The notes: generated by a model from the sequence alone, not told the origin. DNA of 64,000 bases from an uncultured Clostridia bacterium (GCA_947166385.1 CAMVEB010000001.1:1-64000), one strand, 5' to 3'. Positions 46,423 through 55,612 are shown, numbered from the stretch's first letter. A program made the numbers and translations.

Positions 46423-48015
46423 TTATTCTGAATAATGATCCGGAAGGTCATTCTCAAACAGAACGGTATCACCGGGTTTAACCATACCGCTCAGCATCCT
46501 CGTCGCTTCGTCAAGGCTTCCCGCAACATGGATCCGATCCTCAGGGAATCCTTCCTGTCGGAGTCCTTCTGCGATGGCCTCACTTCTTTTTTTGCCAATC
46601 AGGATGACCGTGTCACAGCAGTCAGCAGCCAATGCGCCAAACCGGAGGTTCATCTCCTCTTCCTGGCTTCCCAGTTCCACCATTCCCGGTGTGATCAGGA
46701 ATCGGTTTCCCGGCATATCTTTCAGCACCCGGAAAGCCTGTTCGGCTCCCCGGATATTGCTGTTGAAAGCATCATCAATCACGGACATACCGCCCGGATT
46801 CGAGATCAGCTGCAGCCGATGTTCCACCGGGGTAATCTTTTCAATGCCATGGACGACCTGTTGGGCCGTCAGGCCGAGCCGGAAACAGACGCTTGCGCAG
46901 AGGATGATATTTCGGATGTTCAGTTCTCCCAGCAGACGGGTTTTACACGGGATTCTTTCCTCTTTTGTGCAGAGCATAAACCGGCTTCCCGTGCTGTCCG
47001 TACGAATTTCTTCCGCCCAGACATCATCCTGTTCCGGATCAGTGCCGGCCAGACATTTCCTCATATTTGTCTTTTCCCACAGTTTGCGGCAGATATCCCC
47101 GTCATCCGCAAAAAAGGCGGTACCGTCATCCGGTAGTGCGTCGATCAGTTCATATTTGGTTTTGATAATCCTCTCCAGCGTATGGAAAGTGTCCAGATGC
47201 TGTGGCCCTACGCTGGTCAGGATCCCCATCTCCGGGTTGACAAGGCGGCACATCTCCTTGATATCACCCACATGCCGGGCGCCCATCTCGGCCACAAAAA
47301 CCCTGTGTCCGGGCTCAAGTTTGCTTCGGATGACCTTTGTCACACCCATGGGCGTATTAAAACTGGAAGGCGTAATCAGCGTCGGGTATTTTTCCTGAAG
47401 CATGGTTCCCAGGATAAACTTGACGCTCGTCTTTCCCCAGCTTCCGGTAATTCCGATTTTGATCAGATCGTTGCGTTCACGAAGGATCCGCTGGGCATCC
47501 CGGAAATACATTTCGCTGATGCCCTTCTCAATCGGCCACGCAAGCAGCCCGGCCAGTGCTGTCCATAATGGAAGCAGGACCGGAAATGTAAGCATCACCC
47601 AGGAAAGGTATCCGCCGATTGTCTCAGAAATGTACAGTATCAGAAAGAATACAATAAATGCCGTTCCGTATAACCGTTTCATCCGGGCTGTCATACGAAG
47701 GGGTTTCTTGGCCTTCTCTTTTTTTGTCTTCAGGAAAATCAGGAATCCGGCCGTAAGCACGGCAATGATGCAGATCAGATATGGCAGCCATTGATTCTCA
47801 GGCGGAATCAGGAGCGCTCCCGCGGTCATAGCGAGAATCAGCACGATATTCAGGATCAGTCCCGGCAAGACAGCTTTGATGGCGTTTCTCTTCAGCGTCC
47901 GAAAATATCCGGGAAACTGATAGCTTTCCAGCTGAAAAAAATGGAAGAGCGTTCTCCCGGCCAGCAGGCAGCTGACATCAATGGCTGCCGTAAGAATCAG
48001 GATCCAGAGGATCAT
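46423..48015 (-). CDS. murF: MurF-like Mur ligase with an N-terminal membrane domain
   Basis: The 530-residue protein carries four to five hydrophobic segments (about 1-22, 48-72, 78-96, 115-135, 140-160) followed by Mur-ligase central and C-terminal domains. The ATP-binding loop is G191-S-W-G-K-T-S197, followed by EMGARHVGDI and the C-terminal VIDDAFNSN. MurF adds D-Ala-D-Ala to the UDP-MurNAc-tripeptide. The usual soluble UDP-binding N-domain is replaced here by membrane helices. Its place directly upstream of ddl supports the MurF role. The gap to the upstream hydrolase gene is only four bases. Confidence 0.88.
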   Translation of the reverse strand: MILWILILTAAIDVSCLLAGRTLFHFFQLESYQFPGYFRTLKRNAIKAVLPGLILNIVLILAMTAGALLIPPENQWLPYLICIIAVLTAGFLIFLKTKKEKAKKPLRMTARMKRLYGTAFIVFFLILYISETIGGYLSWVMLTFPVLLPLWTALAGLLAWPIEKGISEMYFRDAQRILRERNDLIKIGITGSWGKTSVKFILGTMLQEKYPTLITPSSFNTPMGVTKVIRSKLEPGHRVFVAEMGARHVGDIKEMCRLVNPEMGILTSVGPQHLDTFHTLERIIKTKYELIDALPDDGTAFFADDGDICRKLWEKTNMRKCLAGTDPEQDDVWAEEIRTDSTGSRFMLCTKEERIPCKTRLLGELNIRNIILCASVCFRLGLTAQQVVHGIEKITPVEHRLQLISNPGGMSVIDDAFNSNIRGAEQAFRVLKDMPGNRFLITPGMVELGSQEEEMNLRFGALAADCCDTVILIGKKRSEAIAEGLRQEGFPEDRIHVAGSLDEATRMLSGMVKPGDTVLFENDLPDHYSE

Positions 48016-48019
48016 CGTT

Positions 48020-48799
48020 TTATGCCTCCGTCAAGAAAAATCTGACAATTCTGTTGAACCGTTCCGCTTGCTCCAGAAAAGCAAAATGGCTGCCGCCCTC
48101 CAGGAGGACCAGTCCGCAGTCCGGAATCTTCTTCTCCATTTCTCGGGCCATCCAGACCGGGGTCTCTGTATCTGCATCACCCCAGATCAGCAGTGTGCTC
48201 TGCTTCATCTGCTCATATTTCTCGCTCAGGTCAAGCTGAATGACCTTGACGAATGTTTTCCTCATTTCTTCATCCAGGGCATTGTAGTCCCTGCTGCCGT
48301 ATTTCTTCCGGAGTTTATCCATCATATGATCTGCTGTGCTGCCCATCATGGGAATCTTCCCGATTTTTTCGGCAATGCCCTTCAGCTTCCGGTACTGCTC
48401 GCTTCTCTTTTGGGCTGCCTCACTTGGTTTGGGACGGATGCCTGCAGCGCCGGTAAATACGATTTTTCGAAATATCTCCGGATACGCTGTGGCGATCCAC
48501 GTCGCTACCCGGCATCCGAAGCTGTGGGCAATGACATCGCACGGGATAAAGTCGGTTTCACGTAGCAGCTGAACAAGGTTTTCCGCGTATTCCGGAACGC
48601 CCCACGGTTCTGGAGGGTTTCCGCTCTTTCCATGTCCGGGAAAGTCGGGAATCAGCAGTTCATGATCTTCCCGCAGGGCAAGGGCAATTCCGTTCATCAG
48701 GCTTCCGTCGCAGCCCCATCCGTGCAGCAGGAGTACCTTGCTGCCGGAAGTTCCGCTTCTGACATAGAATTGGGAGACTCCGCCGATTTCTGTGTTCAT
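48020..48799 (-). CDS. Alpha/beta-hydrolase
   Basis: The 259-residue protein has the alpha/beta-hydrolase fold: oxyanion region LLHGWGCDG, nucleophile Ser in AHSFGCR, acid in LLIWGDADTETP and catalytic His in EGGSHFAFLEQ. Such proteins hydrolyse esters, lactones or similar bonds; the substrate cannot be told. The ATG at 48799 overlaps the upstream acetyltransferase stop by four bases. It sits immediately before murF and may be cotranscribed by position rather than by function. Confidence 0.88.
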   Translation of the reverse strand: MNTEIGGVSQFYVRSGTSGSKVLLLHGWGCDGSLMNGIALALREDHELLIPDFPGHGKSGNPPEPWGVPEYAENLVQLLRETDFIPCDVIAHSFGCRVATWIATAYPEIFRKIVFTGAAGIRPKPSEAAQKRSEQYRKLKGIAEKIGKIPMMGSTADHMMDKLRKKYGSRDYNALDEEMRKTFVKVIQLDLSEKYEQMKQSTLLIWGDADTETPVWMAREMEKKIPDCGLVLLEGGSHFAFLEQAERFNRIVRFFLTEA

Positions 48800-49266
48800 A
48801 TTTCTTCTGTAACTCCTGCTATCTGCCAGATGTACCGGCATTTCTCCTCACTGATCTCATACTTTTCCCTGATATCGTGCGGTACCTTGACAGTTCCTTC
48901 CCATAAACATCCGAGCTTTTCGCATGTCTTTCGGCTTGGAAGATTATCCGGATCGCAGGTAATCACCACCGAGCTCTTCCCGCTCAGCCGGATTTCATTC
49001 AGCAACAGCAGACACGCTCTCCGGGCGTAATGGTGTCCCCGCCATGCCGCTTCAATATGGTATCCGATATGTCCATAGTAATAGACACAGCGGCTTTCCC
49101 CCGTTCGGTAACTGATCTGGCCTATTTCTTTCCGGTGATTGTGCATCGTAATCTTCCAGATCTGCTCCCTTCCGAATCCCATGCCGGGATCTGGTGGCGA
49201 GATGTGGATAGGAACAAGATCGATGGTCTGATCTGTATATTCTGCCCGGTCTCTGTGAAATATCAT
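48796..49266 (-). CDS. GNAT-family acetyltransferase (RimJ/RimL-like)
   Basis: The 156-residue protein has the RimJ/RimL layout, with IGYHIEAAWRGHHYARRA as the acetyl-CoA-binding loop and NLPSRKTCEKLGCLWEG near the C-terminus. Such enzymes acetylate protein N-termini or small amines; the target is unknown. It lies two bases after the 1-phosphofructokinase gene and overlaps the hydrolase gene, so the three genes form a tight transcriptional block. Confidence 0.85.
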   Translation of the reverse strand: MIFHRDRAEYTDQTIDLVPIHISPPDPGMGFGREQIWKITMHNHRKEIGQISYRTGESRCVYYYGHIGYHIEAAWRGHHYARRACLLLLNEIRLSGKSSVVITCDPDNLPSRKTCEKLGCLWEGTVKVPHDIREKYEISEEKCRYIWQIAGVTEEI

Positions 49267-49268
49267 GT

Positions 49269-50195
49269 TTACACTTCCTGGATTTTCACCTGGTCCAGCA
49301 ACCGTTCAAAATCGCTTCGGAGCATCAGCTGCGTCCCTTCGGTCATGACGCTGGCTGCGCCTGCGGCAATTCCGTACCGAAACGCCCTGGCCATATCCTT
49401 TTCTTTTTCATATCCCAGCAGCATACCGCCGATCATCGCGTCTCCGGCGCCGACTGTGCTCTTTGTCTCAACCCGCAGGGCCGGGGCGAACAGCGTCTTT
49501 TTCGCGCTGACATACATTGCTCCCATCTCGCCCATGGAAACAACAGCGTGCTCTACACCCAGCTGGATAAACAGCAATGCAGCGTCACGGATCGTTCGCA
49601 TGGTGCGCAGTTCGATCCCCAGGGTGGCCTCCATTTCCCTCAGGTTTGGCTTAATCAGATAGGGATGTGCGCCCTTCGCACCTTTTTCAAGTTCCTTCCC
49701 TTCGGTGTCCAGAATGCATTTTTTGCCATCCAGGACTTTCATCAGCTCACAGTATGTCCCCTCCGGGCATCCTGGTGGCAGGCTTCCTGTCAGGACAACG
49801 ATATCGCTGTCTTTTGTCTTCTCCTTCGCAAGCTGGAAAAATGCCTGAAGGTTTTCTTCACTGACGACTGTTCCGGGTTCGTTCAGTTCGGTAACACCTT
49901 GCCCGTCCCGGCTGTATATCTTTGTATTTGTTCGTACGTGTCCTGGGATTTCCATGAAATGGTGTTCAAGCTCTTCCCTGTCCATCAGGTCGCTGAGCTC
50001 TGCGCTCCCGTCTTTTCCCATGATTCCGATGCACTGCACTGCCAGTCCGAGGCGTCTGGCCACCACTGCAACATTGATGCCTTTGCCTCCGAGGTCCATT
50101 CGGACATTTTTGATCCTGTTGACCTGACCGGTTTTCAGGCTGTCCACATCCACCGTTTTGTCAAAACTGGGATTCATGCAGATTGTCGAAATCAT
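49269..50195 (-). CDS. fruK: 1-phosphofructokinase (PfkB family)
   Basis: The 308-residue protein is a ribokinase-type sugar kinase with the FruK/LacC signatures: MDLGGKGINVAVVARRLG near the N-terminus and VGAGDAMIGGMLLG near residue 245. It most likely phosphorylates fructose 1-phosphate to fructose 1,6-bisphosphate; tagatose-6-phosphate kinase is the alternative. No fructose PTS genes lie beside it, which is unusual for fruK. It is the first gene of the ten-gene run ending in recN. Confidence 0.88.
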   Translation of the reverse strand: MISTICMNPSFDKTVDVDSLKTGQVNRIKNVRMDLGGKGINVAVVARRLGLAVQCIGIMGKDGSAELSDLMDREELEHHFMEIPGHVRTNTKIYSRDGQGVTELNEPGTVVSEENLQAFFQLAKEKTKDSDIVVLTGSLPPGCPEGTYCELMKVLDGKKCILDTEGKELEKGAKGAHPYLIKPNLREMEATLGIELRTMRTIRDAALLFIQLGVEHAVVSMGEMGAMYVSAKKTLFAPALRVETKSTVGAGDAMIGGMLLGYEKEKDMARAFRYGIAAGAASVMTEGTQLMLRSDFERLLDQVKIQEV

Positions 50196-50233
50196 CCTGC
50201 TCCACCCTTCCCCTTTGCATATTTATTCAAGTT

Positions 50234-50262
50234 ATTATATCATTCACTGATTTCCTTCGCAA
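50234..50262 (-). promoter_or_regulatory. Promoter of the fruK-to-recN run
   Basis: On the minus strand TTGCGA (50262-50257) and TATAAT (50239-50234) are 17 bases apart. Confidence 0.7.
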
Positions 50263-50349
50263 CCTTCATGGCAATAATCCTTTTTCTGATTCTTTTTTTT
50301 CTTCTTCTGATATGTTATAGTAATGGAAATCCATGGGAGGTTATGGCAA

Positions 50350-51810
50350 ATGATTCAACTGGATATCCTTGTGATTGGTGCCGGAATTACTGGCACAGCA
50401 TTAAGCCGGGAGCTCAGTCGGTTGAATGCGACAGTGGCGGTCATCGACCGTGCCTGTGATGTGGCGGAAGGAGCAACCAAGGCGAACAGCGGCATCGTCC
50501 ACGCCGGTTATGACGCTCTCCCTGGCACGCAGAAAGCCATGTATAATGTCCGCGGTGCTCAGATGTACCCAGGTCTTTGCGAATCTTTGGGTGTATCTTA
50601 TCGGAAGTGCGGCGCTCTGGTCATCGGCTTTGATGAGGCGGACTGCGCTGCATTGCGCGATTTGTTGGACCGCGGCATTCAGAACGGAGTCCGCGATCTT
50701 CGTCTTCTGTCACAAAAGGAAGCGCTTGCTCTGGAGCCTTCCCTGAATCCGGAAGTGCTCTGCGCGCTTTCCGTTCCGGAAAGTGCGATCGTCAGTCCGT
50801 ATGAAATGGCGTTTGCGCTGGCTGACGATGCAGCCGTAAATGGCGTTTCTTTCAGTTTTGACCAGGATGTCACGGGAATCTCCCGCCTGGAAGACGGCAC
50901 CTGGCAGGTGACCACCTCGAAGGATGTTTTTATCTGTAAGGTTCTGGTCAACTGCGCCGGTTCCTCCGGTGCGGATCTGCACAATATGATCTCGGATCAG
51001 AAGCTTCATATGGTTCATCGTCGCGGTCAGTATTACCTTTTGGACCGTGCGGCAGAGCTGCCCTTCTCCCGGACGGTTTTCCAGTGCCCTTCCAGGATGG
51101 GAAAAGGAGTTCTTGTCTCGCCGACTGTTCATGGGAATCTGCTGCTCGGTCCGACGGCAGAGGATATTCCCGATCCTCTTGATACCGCGACCACATCGGA
51201 TGGTCTGTCCGAAATTCTTAAAAAGGCGTCCCGGACCTGGCCGGCCCTTTCTGTCCGTACCAACATCACGAATTTCAGCGGGGTTCGTGCGCATCTTGAC
51301 ACGGATGATTTCATCGTCGGCCCTGTTCCCTTTGCCCCCGGTGCTTTTGAGGCAATCGGCATTGAAAGTCCCGGCCTTTCTTCCGCTCCGGCAATCGCGC
51401 AGGATCTGTCCGCGATGATTGCGTCGTACCTTTCCCTGGAGCGGAAATCATCCTTGCGCCCCTTCCCGAAGCATCCCAAACCATTTCATGAAATGAGCGA
51501 TGAAGAACGCACTGTGGCCGTCAGCACCGATCCCGAATACGGTCGCATCGTCTGCCGTTGTGAAGTGGTGACAGAAGCGGAAATCCGGCAGGCGATCCGT
51601 CGTCCTGTCGGTGCCAGGACGATTGATGGAATCAAACGCAGAACAAGGGCCGGAATGGGTCGCTGCCAGGGAGGATTCTGCAGCCCGCGTGTAGCACAGA
51701 TTCTTTCGGAAGAAACCGGAACCCCTCTCCTTCGGATCACCAAAGACGGTGGGCACAGTTATCTCCTTGCCGATACAATCGGATCGTTTCTGAAAGGAGG
51801 TCATCGGTAA
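50350..51810 (+). CDS. GlpA-like FAD oxidoreductase with a BFD-type [2Fe-2S] domain
   Basis: The 486-residue protein resembles glycerol-3-phosphate dehydrogenase and related FAD oxidoreductases. An FAD-binding start VIGAGITGTALSREL (8-22) precedes the DAO-like domain. Residues 400-448 form a bacterioferritin-associated ferredoxin-like cluster domain with C402, C404, C439 and C444. It is the first of three genes that in many Clostridia occur together and are thought to oxidise glycerol 3-phosphate. The ATG at 50350 follows GGGAGG. An extended -10 (TGTTATAGT, about 50311-50319) precedes it. The substrate is inferred from context, and no glycerol kinase or facilitator is present. Confidence 0.8.
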   Translation: MIQLDILVIGAGITGTALSRELSRLNATVAVIDRACDVAEGATKANSGIVHAGYDALPGTQKAMYNVRGAQMYPGLCESLGVSYRKCGALVIGFDEADCAALRDLLDRGIQNGVRDLRLLSQKEALALEPSLNPEVLCALSVPESAIVSPYEMAFALADDAAVNGVSFSFDQDVTGISRLEDGTWQVTTSKDVFICKVLVNCAGSSGADLHNMISDQKLHMVHRRGQYYLLDRAAELPFSRTVFQCPSRMGKGVLVSPTVHGNLLLGPTAEDIPDPLDTATTSDGLSEILKKASRTWPALSVRTNITNFSGVRAHLDTDDFIVGPVPFAPGAFEAIGIESPGLSSAPAIAQDLSAMIASYLSLERKSSLRPFPKHPKPFHEMSDEERTVAVSTDPEYGRIVCRCEVVTEAEIRQAIRRPVGARTIDGIKRRTRAGMGRCQGGFCSPRVAQILSEETGTPLLRITKDGGHSYLLADTIGSFLKGGHR

Positions 51811-53096
51811 TGGTTTGTGAACAGCTTATTGACCTTCTGGTCATCGGTGCTGGTCCTGCCGGTCTTGCAGCAGCCATCGCCGCGAAAGAAGAAGGGATTT
51901 CTTCTCTCCTGGTTCTGGAACGGGAGAAGGAACCCGGTGGTATTCTGCGTCAGTGCATCCATAACGGTTTTGGTCTGCATCGTTTTTCTGAAGAATTGAC
52001 CGGACCGGAATATGCAGCCCGCGATATTGCACGGGCGCATGAACTGGAAATTCCGATCGAATGCGATACGACAGTTCTTTCGGTTTCACCCGACCGTCAG
52101 GTGACCTGCGTGTCTCCGAAGCATGGTTTCCGCCGTTTTTCTGCAAAAGCGATCATTCTGGCGATGGGCTGCCGGGAGCGCCCCCGCGGTGCATTATGTA
52201 CGCCCGGCACCCGGTGCGCGGGCATCTATTCCGCCGGAACAGCTCAGCGTTTCGTGAATCTTGAAGGGTACATGCCCGGGAAACGTGTTGTCATTCTCGG
52301 TTCCGGGGATATCGGACTGATTATGGCGCGGAGAATGACGCTGCAGGGAGCCAAAGTCCTTGCCTGTGTGGAAATCATGCCTTACTCTTCCGGTTTGAAC
52401 CGGAATATCGTTCAGTGCCTGGACGATTATGGCATTCCGCTGTATCTCAGTCATACGGTTACGGAAATCCGGGGCCGTGACAGGCTGGAAGGAATCACGG
52501 TCTCGGAAGTGGACAGCAACCGAAATCCCATTCCGGGAAGTGAAATCCGCTTTGATTGCGATACGCTTCTTCTTTCCTGTGGGCTGATTCCGGAAAACGA
52601 ACTGTCTCAGGGAGCCGGGGTTGAAATATCTCCGCTGACATCCGGTGCCGTTGTCAGGGAAACTTTCGAAACTTCCGTTCCCGGCATCTTTGCCTGTGGG
52701 AATGTCCTGCATGTCCATGACCTGGTAGATCACGTGTCCAATGAAAGCTTCAAAGCCGGGAGAGCAGCCGCTGCATATATCCGTTCCGCGTCTTCCGCAG
52801 AAACGGATACCGCGGATGTCTGGAAGGTTCAGGATGGAGCCGGGGTTCGCGGGACGGTTCCGCAGATGATTTCAAAGCATCCCTCCTCCGATGTCGATCT
52901 GATGTTCCGCCCATCCGCGGTTTTTCGCAATGCGTCGGCGGTTGTGGAATGTGACGGAGTGGAGATTCTCAGGAAAAAATCGCTGATCTTTACCCCCGGT
53001 GAAATGGCGGTTCTGACGCTGAAAAAGGCCTTGTTGGATACCCTGTCCGGGAGTTGTATCGAAGTTCGGATGGAAGGAGGTTCTTCCCGTGGATAA
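51810..53096 (+). CDS. FAD/NAD(P)-dependent oxidoreductase, second subunit of the set
   Basis: The 428-residue protein is a pyridine-nucleotide-disulfide-type flavoprotein, with an FAD motif VIGAGPAGLAAAIAAKEEG (residues 11-29), a second nucleotide-binding motif VVILGSGDIGLIMARRM near residue 159 and the C-terminal FACGNVLHVHDLVDHV typical of these reductases. It would pass electrons between NAD(P)H and the partner flavoprotein. Its ATG shares one base with the upstream stop, and a GGAGG-like site lies upstream. The third gene follows with an eight-base overlap. Confidence 0.82.
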   Translation: MVCEQLIDLLVIGAGPAGLAAAIAAKEEGISSLLVLEREKEPGGILRQCIHNGFGLHRFSEELTGPEYAARDIARAHELEIPIECDTTVLSVSPDRQVTCVSPKHGFRRFSAKAIILAMGCRERPRGALCTPGTRCAGIYSAGTAQRFVNLEGYMPGKRVVILGSGDIGLIMARRMTLQGAKVLACVEIMPYSSGLNRNIVQCLDDYGIPLYLSHTVTEIRGRDRLEGITVSEVDSNRNPIPGSEIRFDCDTLLLSCGLIPENELSQGAGVEISPLTSGAVVRETFETSVPGIFACGNVLHVHDLVDHVSNESFKAGRAAAAYIRSASSAETDTADVWKVQDGAGVRGTVPQMISKHPSSDVDLMFRPSAVFRNASAVVECDGVEILRKKSLIFTPGEMAVLTLKKALLDTLSGSCIEVRMEGGSSRG

Positions 53097-53445
53097 AGTG
53101 ATAACCTGTATCAATTGTCCTGTGGGATGCCGCATGACCGTAACCCTTTCTGACCATGGTGAATTTGTTTCCGTGACAGGGAACACCTGTCCCCGTGGCG
53201 CGAAATACGCCGAGCAGGAATGCACGCTTCCGCTTCGTATGATTACCGCTGTTCTTCCGGTAGCTGGCAGTGATACGCCGCTTTCAGTCAAAACATCGTC
53301 CCCGGTTCCGAAGGAAATGATTGCTGAGATCATGGAAGAACTGAGCCGCGTTTCCATATCCACCCCCATTTCTGCTGGTCAGGTGATTCTCCCGAATATA
53401 TTGAATACCGGCGCCGATCTGGTGGCTACCCGGAGCCTTCTGTGA
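53089..53445 (+). CDS. DUF1667 cysteine-rich protein, third subunit of the set
   Basis: The 118-residue protein belongs to DUF1667, found next to the two flavoproteins above. Five cysteines (C7, C10, C14, C34 and C45) in CINCPVGC and NTCPRG contexts suggest an iron-sulfur or metal site. It begins with GTG at 53089 behind GGAAGGAGG, inside the end of the previous gene. Its biochemical role is unknown. Confidence 0.85.
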   Translation: MDKVITCINCPVGCRMTVTLSDHGEFVSVTGNTCPRGAKYAEQECTLPLRMITAVLPVAGSDTPLSVKTSSPVPKEMIAEIMEELSRVSISTPISAGQVILPNILNTGADLVATRSLL

Positions 53446-53464
53446 TTTTTTTCTGCTTCTGTAC

Positions 53465-53493
53465 TTGTTTCCATTGTCTTCATTTGTTATAAT
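53465..53493 (+). promoter_or_regulatory. Promoter of yajC
   Basis: TTGTTT (53465-53470) and TATAAT (53488-53493) are 17 bases apart, 34 bases before the yajC start. Confidence 0.7.
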
Positions 53494-53527
53494 ACAGTCT
53501 GTTATGAATCTGAAAGGAGTTATTCGT

Positions 53528-53914
53528 ATGCTGACAACTTTGCTGGGAATCGGGAACGCCGTCGCTGAGCAGGCGGCCCAGACAGCTGCTAATGCGGAAA
53601 CGGCAGAAGTCAATCCCGTTGTTTCTCTCCTCTTTACTTTTGGCCCGCTGGTGCTGCTTTTCGTGATCTTCTGGTTTATGATGATCCGTCCGCAGCGGAA
53701 GAAGGATAAGCAGGTCAAAGAAATGCTGAACAATCTGAAGGCTGGAGACCGGATCTGCACCATAGGCGGCATTTACGGAACCATTACCGGCATCAAGGAT
53801 GACACGGTAACCCTGTCTGTTGGCCGGGAGAACACCACGATGGTCGTTGCCCGCTGGGGCATCCGGAGCGTGGAAGAAGTCACCATTGAGAACGATGCGC
53901 AGGAATTGAACTGA
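53528..53914 (+). CDS. yajC: Preprotein translocase subunit YajC
   Basis: YajC is a small membrane partner of the SecDF-YidC complex. The 128-residue protein has an N-terminal extracytoplasmic segment rich in Ala and Gln, one membrane helix (about 32-50) and the family segment MMIRPQRKKDKQVKEML followed by the GDRICTIGGIYGTI fold. I chose the ATG at 53528, after AAAGGAG. It stands alone; secD, secF and tgt are not next to it. A bidirectional terminator separates it from dnaX. Confidence 0.92.
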   Translation: MLTTLLGIGNAVAEQAAQTAANAETAEVNPVVSLLFTFGPLVLLFVIFWFMMIRPQRKKDKQVKEMLNNLKAGDRICTIGGIYGTITGIKDDTVTLSVGRENTTMVVARWGIRSVEEVTIENDAQELN

Positions 53915-53931
53915 CGGATAGAATCGCTTGT

Positions 53932-53968
53932 AAAACGGCATGATCGCTCACGATCATGCCGTTGTTTT
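53932..53968. terminator. Bidirectional terminator between yajC and dnaX
   Basis: A 13-base-pair stem (AACGGCATGATCG with CGATCATGCCGTT) closes a CTCA loop, with TTTT on the plus side and an A-run on the other. It overlaps the dnaX stop codon. Confidence 0.85.
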
Positions 53969-55595
53969 ACTCTCTGATATCCACTGGTTCCTGCCCGAAG
54001 GTCTCATACAGCTTTTCGATATATGCTTTTTCGGAGCTGTCTTCATTGGAAGGTCTGGAATCGTTTTCCCGGATGACAAAACGATAGTTTTCCCCGGTGA
54101 TTTCCTGCAGTGCGCTTTGGATCTTCTGCTTCTTGTCTTCCTTTTTGATGGAGTCAATCAGGAAGTTCAGGCCGTCCGTTTGTTCCGGCCGCCAGCTTAT
54201 TTCGCCTGACCCTGTCATGATCGCTTCCCCGGCTGACAGCACGCTGTATAGGAAGGGCTCTTCCTTCATAAACTTTGACATCAGGTCATTCCAGATCTTT
54301 TTCAGGTCCCCGTTTCCCTTCTTCGAAGCAGCAGCCGCTGAAGGCTTAGCTTTTTTCTCTTCCTTGGGCTTTTGCTCTTCCGGCGGCTGGTTGTCCTGAA
54401 CGGATTTCATGGAATGGATTTCCCCCGATGAAATCATCTTTTTCAGCTCATCGATCTGCGTTTCCAGTTCATGCAGCCGGTCCTGAACTGCCTGATTGTC
54501 GGTTTCTTCCGTGCGAATGCAGCATTTGAGGCTTGTGTTTTCCAGAGCCAGCCGGGGAGTCGAAGAATACCGCATTTCCGTTTCCAGGCTCATAAACAGA
54601 TCCATGATTTTCATCAGCCGGGTCATTGTGAATTCAGAAGCCTGTTCCCGGTATTCTTTTGTATCTTCCTCTGTCAGATCGAGAATATCTTTCATTTCAT
54701 CCGGACAGCACTTCGCCAGGAGCAGCGTCCGAATGTGGTTGCTGACATCCTTCGCGAACACGGCGGGATCCCGCCCATCCCGCATCATCCGGTCAATCAT
54801 CCGGAAGACGGTACCGGGTTGCTGTTCCGCCATCGCTTTTCCGAAAGAGAACAGGAACGATTGATCGCATGTACCGAGGATTTCACGGACCGTACTTTCA
54901 TCAAGATCGTTTCCGTAGCCGAGACACATATCCAGCAGGCTGAGGGCATCCCGCATTCCGCCCTCTGCTGCCCTGGCAATGATCATCAAAGCGCCGTTCG
55001 AAACTCTGGCCTGGGATCCTTCGGCAGCTTCTCGCAGTCTCTGCTGAATGTCTGCGACTGCGATCCGACCGAAATCAAACCGCTGGCAGCGGCTAAGAAT
55101 GGTCTCCGGCAGTTTTTGCGGCTCTGTTGTTGCCAGAATAAAGACGATATGGGCCGGAGGTTCTTCCAGCGTTTTCAGAAGAGCATTGAATGCGCTGGTG
55201 GAAAGCATATGAACTTCATCGATGATATAAACTTTATACTTTCCGTATTGAGGTGGGTATTTTACGGTATCCCGTAAATCCCTCATCTCATCAACGCCGT
55301 TATTGCTTGCAGCATCGATTTCAATGATGTCCAGGCTTTCTTCTTTCTCCATCCGCAGGCAGTTGGGGCATTCCCCGCACGGATCCCCATTCTGTGGATT
55401 TTCACAGTTGATCGCTTTGGCCAGGATTTTTGCTGTGGAGGTCTTTCCGGTTCCGCGGCTCCCGCAGAAAAGATAGGCATGGGCAATACGATCCTGGATG
55501 ACCTGATTGCGAAGGGTATCAATGATGGCTCGTTGTCCGACGACATGGGAAAAGTCTTTGGGCCGCCAAAGGCGGTATAAAGCTCGGTACGGCAT
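53967..55595 (-). CDS. dnaX: DNA polymerase III subunit gamma/tau
   Basis: DnaX is the clamp-loader subunit that organises the replicase. The 542-residue protein has an AAA+ ATPase with Walker A at residues 45-53 (GSRGTGKTS), the zinc site C64, C73, C76, C79, DEVHML, and a C-terminal tau-type region with a Lys/Ala/Glu-rich linker (about 400-430). It starts 17 bases after the ComEA-like gene. The scRNA and recR genes often found near dnaX are not seen in the window. Confidence 0.97.
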   Translation of the reverse strand: MPYRALYRLWRPKDFSHVVGQRAIIDTLRNQVIQDRIAHAYLFCGSRGTGKTSTAKILAKAINCENPQNGDPCGECPNCLRMEKEESLDIIEIDAASNNGVDEMRDLRDTVKYPPQYGKYKVYIIDEVHMLSTSAFNALLKTLEEPPAHIVFILATTEPQKLPETILSRCQRFDFGRIAVADIQQRLREAAEGSQARVSNGALMIIARAAEGGMRDALSLLDMCLGYGNDLDESTVREILGTCDQSFLFSFGKAMAEQQPGTVFRMIDRMMRDGRDPAVFAKDVSNHIRTLLLAKCCPDEMKDILDLTEEDTKEYREQASEFTMTRLMKIMDLFMSLETEMRYSSTPRLALENTSLKCCIRTEETDNQAVQDRLHELETQIDELKKMISSGEIHSMKSVQDNQPPEEQKPKEEKKAKPSAAAASKKGNGDLKKIWNDLMSKFMKEEPFLYSVLSAGEAIMTGSGEISWRPEQTDGLNFLIDSIKKEDKKQKIQSALQEITGENYRFVIRENDSRPSNEDSSEKAYIEKLYETFGQEPVDIRE

Positions 55596-55612
55596 GGCAG
55601 CTTCTTCCTTCT

